Shown piece by piece: positions 57,866 through 64,000 of a DNA stretch of 64,000 nt; position 1 is the first letter of the stretch, and each line of letters starts with the position of its first letter. The stretch spans positions 186,001-250,000 of the forward strand of contig CAWHQZ010000006.1 in NCBI GenBank assembly GCA_963831645.1, in the 5' to 3' direction. The translations under genes were made by a program, and so were the position numbers. Below the pieces are notes generated by a model, which was not told the origin of the DNA, made no database searches, and worked only from the letters and a program-made list of their open reading frames with translations. This DNA comes from CAWHQZ01 sp963831645. GTDB taxonomy: Bacteria; Pseudomonadota; Alphaproteobacteria; Rhizobiales; Aestuariivirgaceae.

Positions 57866-57887
57866 TGCTCACCACCTGCTCACCACC
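57866..57887 (+). repeat. Tandem 11-bp repeat, candidate integrase arm-type sites (pair 2)
   Basis: TGCTCACCACC occurs twice in direct succession, a perfect 11-bp tandem repeat. It lies 66 bases after the decayed tRNA-Arg copy, mirroring the position of pair 1 behind the intact tRNA. Its sequence differs from pair 1, so two different integrases are implied if both are arm sites. Confidence 0.5.
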
Positions 57888-57959
57888 GTTGTCCATCTCG
57901 AGCCGGGTTTAAGACGCTGAGACTGGCCCGCGACCGCGTTTACTCCTAGGTTGCGCGCA

Positions 57960-58174
57960 ATGAAGGCTCTGGCATCTATTCTGTTGCTGGCTTCGGTTAC
58001 CTGCGGCAGGCGCAGGCACAAACATCAGTCCAAGTCCTGAGGAGCTGGCCGACCCTTTGGTACAGGTCCAACTATTTCTGCTCGACGGCCGAACGCCACG
58101 GATACCCGCGCGCGTGGTGTGAAGTGCGCGACGGTTACACGAAAATCTTGCAAGCTCAGAACTGGTGCCAGTAG
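57960..58174 (+). pseudogene. Small exported Cys/Trp-rich protein, apparently frameshifted
   Basis: ATG 57960 opens a signal-peptide-like MKALASILLLASVT. After that the frame fails within about 12 codons. In another frame the sequence continues as AQAQTSVQVLRSWP, then YFCSTAERHGYPRAWCEV and DGYTKILQAQNWCQ, ending at TAG 58172. Joined, they would form a 70-residue periplasmic protein with three or four Cys, ending eight bases before the next start codon. I do not recognise the family. The break may be real decay, fitting the region. Confidence 0.35.
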
Positions 58175-58182
58175 GAGGGAAT

Positions 58183-59025
58183 ATGATAGGCATGAATCTG
58201 CCGTTGTGGACGGCCGATCCGCAGCCGGATCATCATCGGCCATTGTTGAAGTTTCTCAAAGACACCGGTTACGAGCTGGTCGAGATACCGGTCTTCCACG
58301 GCGATCCGAGGAAATGCGAAGCCCTCGTCCCGGTTCTTGACGAGTTGGGTTTGGCAACGACCGTGCTCTCGGCGCGTGGAGCCGACGACAATCCCGTATC
58401 TCCTGATCCTCACGTCCGCCATGCCGCGATTGAAAATGGCTGCCGGTCAATGGACTGTGCCCTGGCGTTGGGCGCAAAAAAAGTCGTCGGAACCTTTCAC
58501 TCAGGATTTGGCGTGCATAGCGGCGCCGGCCCCACGGCGGCGGAGTGGGACCGCGCCATTGAGGTCACGAGAGACGTCGCGGCCTATGCCGCGAAACATG
58601 ATGTGTCATTGTCGCTCGAGTTTCTCAACCGGTTCGAATGCTACCTACTCAACACGACGGCAGATACAGCCCGCTTTGTGAAGGAACTTGGAGCCAAGAA
58701 CGTCGGAATCCTGTTCGACACGCACCACTCAAATATTGAGGACGAGGGCTTTTCCATGACACTTGGCCGCCATGGCCATCTGGTGAACCACATCCATGTT
58801 TCCGAAAGCCACCGGGGCGCGCTGGGCACGGGCATGGTTAACTGGCCGGATTTCTTCGCGGCGTTAGGGAAAACGGGCTACAGGGGCGATATCGTCGTCG
58901 AGGCCTTCGGCACGGCTGTTCAGGAGCTCATCCCGTTGGTGAAGATCTGGCGGAAGGCCTATGACAACGAGAGTCACAACCAGCCCGTGACGCCTATGAA
59001 TTTATTGGCCGGAAGTCTCGCGTGA
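58183..59025 (+). CDS. Sugar phosphate isomerase/epimerase family protein (TIM barrel)
   Basis: A 280-residue AP-endonuclease-2-type TIM barrel of the D-psicose/D-tagatose 3-epimerase group. Visible strands include GYELVEIPVFHGDP, SLSLEFLNRFECYLLNT (metal Glu), VGILFDTHHSNIEDEG (metal Asp and His), VNHIHVSESHRGALGTGMVNW (His) and DIVVEAFG (metal Glu), so the metal site is complete. ATG 58183 sits behind AGGAGG. It is the healthiest gene in the accessory region. The natural sugar is unknown. Confidence 0.85.
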   Translation: MIGMNLPLWTADPQPDHHRPLLKFLKDTGYELVEIPVFHGDPRKCEALVPVLDELGLATTVLSARGADDNPVSPDPHVRHAAIENGCRSMDCALALGAKKVVGTFHSGFGVHSGAGPTAAEWDRAIEVTRDVAAYAAKHDVSLSLEFLNRFECYLLNTTADTARFVKELGAKNVGILFDTHHSNIEDEGFSMTLGRHGHLVNHIHVSESHRGALGTGMVNWPDFFAALGKTGYRGDIVVEAFGTAVQELIPLVKIWRKAYDNESHNQPVTPMNLLAGSLA

Positions 59026-59382
59026 GGAGTAACAAGGAGCGCTTATAGGTACCGAAGCAATAGTTTGATTGCAGCGCGGCGCCTCTGCTCGGATGTCGAA
59101 TAGTTCCCATGCTTCCAGGCATTTCGATTGCCTTTCGGCGCCCCGGTTGCCTTGCCACCGTGCATCCTGCACCTACCGTTCTTCATCGCATCGACGAGGC
59201 GACGCTGCGCGAGACGGCGAGGCGACTACGAGTCGTGCGCGAGAAGCGATGGACGTGGAGGATGAGGTGATAGGTCGGCACACACGGGCTGTGGAGGCAG
59301 ACGACGATGAGAAGAGAAACGGCGATGACGCGAGGATCGCGACATGCATCATTCATCTGTGGATAAATATGGAGGAATGATC
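59026..59382. other. Region without a supported gene
   Basis: About 357 bases. A 53-codon frame (59109–59270) and a 104-codon frame (59069–59380) overlap in different registers, and neither has a ribosome-binding site or a recognisable motif. Base composition drops from GC-rich to AT-rich at about 59340, marking a junction. Confidence 0.35.
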
Positions 59383-59697
59383 ATGATTGAGAAAGTTGCG
59401 AAGGCCGAGCGGATAATCAAGTTGAATAAAGATATCCGAATAATCACAAAATATCTTGATGATCTAAGAAATTTGAAAAAAGAGCGTTACATAGTACGGA
59501 TTGAAAATATCGGAAATAGTAGTGGTGTTGACCGGGTTATGGGTTTTAGCAGCAACTCAAGAGATGAAACATACAGTCATTTTGACGAACCGACTCTCTG
59601 CGAACTGGTGCGCTCTACAACGGCGAAATTCATTGCGCAGCAATTGCAAGATAAGGAATCAGAACTACGCAAGTATCACGTCGAGGAAGAACGATGA
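59383..59697 (+). CDS. AT-rich orphan gene, hypothetical protein
   Basis: A 104-residue, mostly helical, highly charged protein (IEKVAKAERIIKLNKDIRII, LRNLKKERYIVRIENIG, CELVRSTTAKFIAQQLQDKE). GGAGG lies eight bases before ATG 59383. The coding sequence is clearly AT-rich, with many AAA, ATA and AAT codons, unlike the rest of the window, which suggests transfer from a low-GC source such as a phage or plasmid. I do not recognise the family. The N- and C-terminal helices may form a coiled coil. Confidence 0.6.
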   Translation: MIEKVAKAERIIKLNKDIRIITKYLDDLRNLKKERYIVRIENIGNSSGVDRVMGFSSNSRDETYSHFDEPTLCELVRSTTAKFIAQQLQDKESELRKYHVEEER

Positions 59698-59807
59698 AAC
59701 GGTCGGTCAGATGCGTAATGCCTGAAGGTCCTACACTGATTTCTGCTGCCGACCTTGTATCGATTGGGTGCGCAGCACCGTGAGCACTTGATCAGGGAGG
59801 AAAGGGA

Positions 59808-60038
59808 ATGGCGAAGAGGCAGGCAAAGAAGGCCGCCGCCAGTAGAAGGCAGCGCCAAATACAGAAAAAGCGCAGTGCCGCAGGCAAGAAGGCAGCAATT
59901 ACCAAGACGCTAGACGCTGCGAAGCGCAAGGCGGCAGGAAAGAAGGCAGGAATTACAAAGACCCTCACTGATGCCAAACGCGCTGCGGCGGCAAAGTGGG
60001 CGTGGGTCACGCGTCAATTGACTAAGCGAGCGCAATAG
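59808..60038 (+). CDS. Small Lys/Ala-rich protein with an internal repeat, histone-like
   Basis: A 76-residue strongly basic protein made almost only of Lys, Ala, Arg, Gln and Thr. It contains two copies of a unit reading AAGKKAxITKTLxxAKR (about residues 24–41 and 42–59), also visible in the DNA as a 54-base imperfect duplication. The purine-rich GGGAGGAAAGGGA precedes ATG 59808. Composition resembles histone-H1-like and HU-tail proteins, so DNA or RNA binding is likely, but there is no recognisable fold. Confidence 0.6.
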   Translation: MAKRQAKKAAASRRQRQIQKKRSAAGKKAAITKTLDAAKRKAAGKKAGITKTLTDAKRAAAAKWAWVTRQLTKRAQ

Positions 60039-60055
60039 ACCGTGTTGATTGAGGG

Positions 60056-60683
60056 TCAGCTCAAAATCCGATCGACCATGTCGCTAACGGTTTCGCCTGG
60101 TAGGAGAAGCCGACGAACTCGCCACAAGAATACGTCATCGGCTGCCTTCTCATAAGCCTGCGCCCGTTCATCGAGCCGATTGTAGGTCTTCCAGCGCACC
60201 CAAGGTGGCTTTGGCGGGAACTCCCAATCTGCATATTCCTTCTGCCATTCACGCGGTCCCTTTCTGAGCACGCGCTTGGCCGCCTGTGCCGCGCCATGCT
60301 GATATCGATACTGTGGCGCTAGACGCTGAGATTGATATTGCAGGTGGCTGCGAAAGCCCCAGCGGGAGCGGAACCGCTTGGCTCCCGGAGGCTGATAGAG
60401 CACCCTGCAGCGGCGATTGCTCGTAAGACAGATGAAGTACCAGCGATAGCCTCCGAAGGGCTGAGGCAAACGCTGAAGATAGATCGTCTCGTCTATGTCC
60501 TGCAGTTCATCATCGTACCCGCCCGCCCGATACTTGAGCCGCAATCTTCGGCAATTGGGGTTCTAAGCGGCATTCGGTTTCGACACTGAAATCGTCCGAC
60601 CAAACGATCCGACTGTTCCACTCGCAGCCGTCGCGTAGCATCCCGTTGGCGGAAATATCCCGGATCGTGATCCGGCGGCAGCT
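60056..60683 (-). pseudogene. Conserved accessory-region protein, frameshifted and with an internal stop
   Basis: The last 162 codons read LRLKYRAGGYDDELQDID ... GGYRWYFICLTSNRRCRVLYQPPGAKRF, then LQYQSQRLAPQYR. This pattern is typical of a hypothetical protein family common in rhizobial islands and prophages. The expected N-terminal part (RITIRDISANGMLRDGCEWN, IVWSDDFSVETE) is present upstream but in a different frame, and TAG closes the downstream frame at about 60563. So the gene is broken near 60560. Function unknown. Confidence 0.55.
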
Positions 60684-60911
60684 TTCAATGACTCGGCGAA
60701 ATAGTCTTCAAGGAATACAAGGCAAATGACGTCTTCCAGGGCTTGGGCCTCGGCATCGTATTTCAACCGCTCCTTGCGGATGAGCTATTGCGTGCGGGCA
60801 ACGGCCTCGCTGTCGTAGCCGCACTCCGCCATGAGCTGGCCGGCGCGAACGGCGTGATATTTTGCAGATCCGTCCGCCGCGGAGATAGCCAATACGACCC
60901 TCAGGGTAACC
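60683..60911 (-). pseudogene. DUF4202 gene remnant
   Basis: On the minus strand GYPEGRIGYLR, KYHAVRAGQLMAECGYDSEA and RLKYDAEAQALEDVICLVF then LEDYFAESLK read in one frame. This is the conserved core of DUF4202 proteins. A TAG at 60785–60787 interrupts it just before LIRKERLK, and neither the N-terminal third nor the C-terminal helix is recognisable. The 3' end runs straight into the preceding pseudogene. A full member is about 190 residues, so less than half remains. Confidence 0.6.
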
Positions 60912-61585
60912 GATAGCATTGAGCCGGCCAAGTGGCGCAGTGTTGGCGCGGATGCGCTCTCGAACGGCGATCAGCCAAAGTCTAAAGCGTTAATCGCGGT
61001 TCAACCGCACGGTTAGAGGGTTGACGACGGGTTATTGCCGAGCCCTGATCGAACAAGGCAATTTGATCGCCCCAACAGTCCCAGCCTGGCTGTGTCTCAG
61101 CTTCCCGTGTCACCGCCGTCAGGGCCATGATGATTGCGCTCCTTCAGCGACTTTATGCAGTTGTCATTCCGGGGCGCGTAGCTAGCCGGGGCTACCAGAC
61201 TCGGCTGTTAATTCGAGCAGCTGGACAGTCTGCTTTTCCACCTAGAACCAGCCGTAAACGGTGCCGCTCATCACTTCGCGTTTGTGCCGATTGTGTTGCA
61301 AAACTCGACGAGGCGCAGCTCACACGCAATTATCGAATTGAGACGAGCAAATTCTTGAATCAACATTGCGCATTGGGGAGCGACCTTGAATCAATGTTAC
61401 TCGCTCAGGCGCTCAAAATAGTTTTGCAACGCAATCTGCCAGAAACGGACTCTGGCGACGGCACTCGCGCGGCGCGCGCAAGCTTGCGGTCAAACTAGGC
61501 GCGGCTCGGCGCGCTTCTGTTCGGGGCTTCGCTCGGGCCGGCGCGGCCATTTTGAGACAAATCGCCCTGGTGTAGGCGCGGGGGG
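60912..61585. other. Region without intact genes, containing a short inverted-repeat element
   Basis: About 670 bases. One 123-codon plus-strand frame (61127–61498) spans the inverted-repeat element and has no motif or ribosome-binding site, so it is not called. AACCGCACGGTT-like palindromic sequence occurs near 61000–61015. The rest is featureless. Confidence 0.35.
61289..61436. mobile_element. MITE-like element with IS6-family-like inverted ends
   Basis: GATTGTGTTGCAAAACT (61289–61305) and AGTTTTGCAACGCAATC (61420–61436) are inverted copies with 16 of 17 bases matching, and the similarity continues outward (GTTTGTG-C against GTTTCTGGC). The TGTTGCAAA core is the hallmark of IS6/IS26-family termini. 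Only 148 bases lie between the outer ends, with no transposase, so this is an internally deleted or miniature element. No clear 8-bp target duplication is seen. Confidence 0.5.
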
Positions 61586-61777
61586 CTACAGGCAGGCCCG
61601 AATAGCTTTTAGAGCCGAAGCCTTTCGTTCCTCTAGCGTCATTTTGGCAGCACGTGCTTTGCCGCCACGTTTCCTTTTAATTGAGCCGTCGTCCGACGCA
61701 GGAGCGCCGCCCTCACTTTCCCAGCTTTCTAAGGCATTGGCGTTATTATTCGGGCGCTTGGGCTGCTTGTCGGCCAT
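61586..61777 (-). CDS. Small hypothetical protein with a KRGGKARA motif
   Basis: A 63-residue polar protein from ATG 61777. The C-terminal half (KRKRGGKARAAKMTLEERKA then SALKAIRACL) resembles the GGKARAxxLTPEERxxIA tail of small plasmid and island proteins of unknown function, though the usual ARW end is absent. There is no clear ribosome-binding site. It may be a truncated family member. Confidence is limited by its size. Confidence 0.4.
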   Translation of the reverse strand: MADKQPKRPNNNANALESWESEGGAPASDDGSIKRKRGGKARAAKMTLEERKASALKAIRACL

Positions 61778-61908
61778 GATGCGAATATGCGCCGTGAACC
61801 GTCCCGATTCCAGCGCCAACTAAATCGTGGTGGTCCACTATCCCCAACCCTCGTTCGTGCACGCACGCCCCAAATTGACTTCGACTCGTGTTATCCGGCT
61901 GGGCGCTA

Positions 61909-62946
61909 ATGGTCCCGACTATCCAGATATTAGTATTGCTGCTGGTCATAGTTGCGTCGGTTGCGGTCGTTGCAGCACGACTCAAGGTTCCGCCAGCCAT
62001 TCTGTTGGTGCTTACCGGCGTCGCCCTAGCGGTCGTCCCTGGCCTGCCGACGCTGGAGCTTTCCCCGGAGCTGGTGTTGCTCTTGGTTTTGCCACCCGTC
62101 ATATACTCGTCCGCGGTGACAATGAGTTGGCGCGAGTTCCGATTCAATCTCCGTCCCATTTCACTGCTGGCCGTGGGTTGCGTCGCGTTCACGACAACCG
62201 CGGTCGCTGCGGTTACCCATTGGCTGTTGGGTCTGCCCTGGCCGTTGGGCTTCTTATTGGGTGCCATTGTTTCTCCGCCGGATGTCATGGCGCCTCTCTC
62301 CATAGCTCGGCGAATGCACCTCCCCAAACGGCTCCTCGTCATCCTCCAAGGCGAAGGACTGGCGAACGATGCCACCGCGCTCATACTTTATCGCTTCGCT
62401 GTTGTCGCCGTGAGCCTCGGCGCATTTTCATTCGGGCAAGCCGCGGCAACGTTCGCCGCCATAGCCGTTGGCGAAATTCTCTGGGGAATCGGCGTCGGTT
62501 GGCTGATGTTGCGCCTGCGGCGTTGGGTCAAGGATCCGCACATTGAGATCATGCTCTCAATTCTAACGCCCTTCATTGCCTATTGGCCACCCGAGCATCT
62601 CGGAGGTTCGGGCGTGCTGGCTACCGTAACGACGGGACTCTACGTTAGTTGGTATGGACCCATGCTCATCAGCGCCACCACGCGGATCCAGGGCGTCTTC
62701 TTCTGGGATTTCTTCATCTACGTGATCGAAGGCATGGTGTTCCTCATCACCGGTCTGCAGGCACGCACGCTGATTGACCGCATCGGCGATTATTCAATGT
62801 TCGAGCTGGCTATCTCCGCTGCGGTCGTCAGATCAGGAATGAGCCGCAGCTTCGCCATCCAGATCATAGATGGCGGGTTAAGCGGGGGAAATCCAAACGA
62901 CAAGGCCATGAAGGAACTCGCCGACAAAGGCATGGCGCCGGTCTGA
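61909..62946 (+). CDS. Cation:proton antiporter (CPA1/NhaP type), truncated with a foreign C-terminus
   Basis: The first 305 or so residues are a normal CPA1 antiporter half, with about eight to nine helices, PPAILLVLTGVALAVVPGLP, LLVLPPVIYSSA, LGAIVSPPDVMAPLSIARR and GEGLANDATALILYRF (the conserved Asn-Asp). After LIDRIGDYSMFELAISAAVV the family sequence stops. About 40 unrelated hydrophilic residues follow (IIDGGLSGGNPNDKAMKELA), then the stop. Family members have about 530 residues, so the last helices and the C-terminal domain are lost. GTG 61888 is an alternative start. Transport activity is doubtful. Confidence 0.75.
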   Translation: MVPTIQILVLLLVIVASVAVVAARLKVPPAILLVLTGVALAVVPGLPTLELSPELVLLLVLPPVIYSSAVTMSWREFRFNLRPISLLAVGCVAFTTTAVAAVTHWLLGLPWPLGFLLGAIVSPPDVMAPLSIARRMHLPKRLLVILQGEGLANDATALILYRFAVVAVSLGAFSFGQAAATFAAIAVGEILWGIGVGWLMLRLRRWVKDPHIEIMLSILTPFIAYWPPEHLGGSGVLATVTTGLYVSWYGPMLISATTRIQGVFFWDFFIYVIEGMVFLITGLQARTLIDRIGDYSMFELAISAAVVRSGMSRSFAIQIIDGGLSGGNPNDKAMKELADKGMAPV

Positions 62947-62966
62947 CGGAAAGAGAACAGGCGACC

Positions 62967-63437
62967 ATGGTCCGAGTCGTAGGGATTGACCACCTGGTGA
63001 TCCGGGTTTCGGATTTCGAGAAATCAAAGGCCTTCTACGACCAGTTGTTCAAGTTTCTCGGCTTCGAGGTTTCGGAGGAATATGAAGATGCCATCGGATG
63101 GACCAACGGCAAGACGCGCTTCTGGATCGGCCCGGCCGATTCGCAAGGCAGAAAACACCGCTACCGGACCGGCGACATCGGTTTGCACCACTATGCATTC
63201 CAACTTCGCAGCCGCAAGGATGTCGACGCCTTGCAGACCTTTCTTCAGAAGCACGGTGCAACCATCGTCGATCCGGCCGGCGAGTATTACGACGACTATT
63301 ACGCGGTGTTCTTCCTCGATCCCGACGGCCTCAAGCTCGAAGGCATGAAATACGGTGAGCGCCACGCCCGTGCGGCACGCATGCGGGCCGAGACCAGAAG
63401 CCAGAAGATGGCGCGTAAGCGGGCAAAGCGCGGATGA
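62967..63437 (+). CDS. VOC family (glyoxalase/dioxygenase fold) protein
   Basis: A 156-residue vicinal-oxygen-chelate protein. It has the first beta-alpha module GIDHLVIRVSDFEKSKAFY with metal-binding His, a second module GDIGLHHYAFQLRSRKDVDA and AVFFLDPDGLKLEGM with a Glu ligand, then a very basic Arg/Lys-rich tail of about 25 residues. Members act as lyases, dioxygenases or resistance proteins; the role here is not determined. It starts 20 bases after the antiporter stop. Confidence 0.85.
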   Translation: MVRVVGIDHLVIRVSDFEKSKAFYDQLFKFLGFEVSEEYEDAIGWTNGKTRFWIGPADSQGRKHRYRTGDIGLHHYAFQLRSRKDVDALQTFLQKHGATIVDPAGEYYDDYYAVFFLDPDGLKLEGMKYGERHARAARMRAETRSQKMARKRAKRG

Positions 63438-63543
63438 CGACGCGCTGCCCCGGCGCATGCCAAGCGGTGCGGCGCTGGCCTGTTCGGCGACGGCGAGCGG
63501 CGCGGCCCCACACGGCAGCCGTGGGGCAACCCGAGGCCATGGC

Positions 63544-63780
63544 GCCCGCTGGCCCAAGGGGCGCATCCTCCTTCGGGCCGATTCCGGTCTTGCCCGCGAG
63601 GATAAACTGATGGCTTAATGCGCGACCAACGGCGTCGACTATGTCTTCGGCCTTGCCCTAACGAACCTCCACGCCCAGGCCAAGGCCCGCAAGACCGGGG
63701 TGGCGCATCAAGGACTTCATCGTGGTCGGCGCTGGACTCCTGGAGCCGCGCTGGCGCGTCATCGGCACCGACCTCCCTGG
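63544..63780 (+). mobile_element. Fragment of an IS1380-family transposase
   Basis: ARWPKGRILLRADSGLARE, a stop codon at 63616–63618 where Trp is expected, then CATNGVDYVFGLAL read in one frame. This is the catalytic core of IS1380-type transposases (usually RADSGFAREELMAWCE-NGVDYVFGLA). A frameshift leads to RIKDFIVVGAGLLEPRW and RVIG in another frame, the next conserved segment. Neither end of the element nor the rest of the gene is visible, so this is a dead remnant. Confidence 0.65.
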
Positions 63781-63888
63781 TGGCCCAGGCCACAACCAAC
63801 AGTGCGTCTCGGCTTCCAGAGTTCAGTGGAGTTCTGGTCACAGGGGAATGGCCTGAAGAGTCCGCCGACAGAATCTGCCGCGAGGGGT

Positions 63889-64000
63889 TCAGATCAGATC
63901 TCTTCGAATTGCCGCGCGTATCTGTAAGGATATCTTATCGTCCATCAGCTCCTTGGCGAGCTTTCTCCGCGCCTGCGCAATGTGCCCGGCGACATGTCGC
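63889..64000 (-). CDS. C-terminal end of an unidentified protein, cut by the window edge
   Basis: On the minus strand an open frame enters from the right edge, reads HVAGHIAQARRKLAKELM and KISLQIRAAIRRDLI, and stops at TGA 63889–63891. The helical, charged sequence looks coding. Too little is visible to name a family. Confidence 0.35.
   Translation of the reverse strand, partial: RHVAGHIAQARRKLAKELMDDKISLQIRAAIRRDLI

Noticed and set aside
61127..61498. 123-codon plus-strand frame
   Set aside because: It crosses the inverted-repeat element, has no ribosome-binding site and no recognisable motif.

Overview
The window is a stretch of chromosome from an alphaproteobacterium, most likely in the order Hyphomicrobiales (Rhizobiales). 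The evidence is the 16S sequence type, the rRNA operon layout 16S–tRNA-Ile(GAT)–tRNA-Ala(TGC)–23S–5S, high-GC coding throughout, and blocks with rhizobial gene order: lysC–ptsP–(RodZ-like)–prfA–prmC–DUF4167–clpB, argJ–PpiC–secA, xerD–aroK–aroB–CorC, bolA–dnaJ–cobS–cobT–rpmB and SUV3-like helicase–S4–fdxA–carD. The species cannot be named from the sequence alone.

Layout. 1–7.6 kb: the end of a GMC oxidoreductase, a pseudogene of the pRiA4b ORF-3 family, a D-amino-acid aminotransferase divergent from a glutamine-synthetase-like ligase, an NhaD-type antiporter, a TerC/CBS membrane protein and a UPF0114 protein. 7.6–14 kb: a peptide-type ABC transporter operon (permease, permease, binding protein, ATPase, ATPase) with an acetamidase/formamidase inside it; the first ATPase gene carries a single-base frameshift. 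14–19.6 kb: a complete rRNA operon on the minus strand with a terminator, a long 23S processing stem and two stacked promoters. 19.9–57.6 kb: dense housekeeping genes for cell-wall hydrolysis, chaperones, translation termination, nitrogen PTS, aspartate kinase, ubiquinone, arginine, Sec export, fatty-acid, chromosome-dimer resolution, shikimate, cobaltochelatase and CarD regulation.

57.6 kb to the end is different. A tRNA-Arg(CCT) gene is followed by two pairs of perfect 11-bp tandem repeats and a decayed tRNA-Arg(CCG) copy, which look like the attachment-site remains of integrative elements. Beyond them lies a worn accessory region: a sugar epimerase-like gene, an AT-rich orphan gene, a small Lys/Ala-rich protein with an internal repeat, several broken genes (including a DUF4202 remnant), a short element bounded by IS6-like inverted repeats, a truncated cation antiporter with an unrelated tail, a VOC protein and a fragment of an IS1380-type transposase.

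I did not find a complete new defence or biosynthetic system. The most unusual structure is the tRNA-adjacent double attachment site and the decayed island behind it. Three otherwise normal genes (pRiA4b ORF-3, the DppD-like ATPase and the J-domain protein) are each broken by one base. These could be real mutations or sequence errors, and read-level checking would separate the two.
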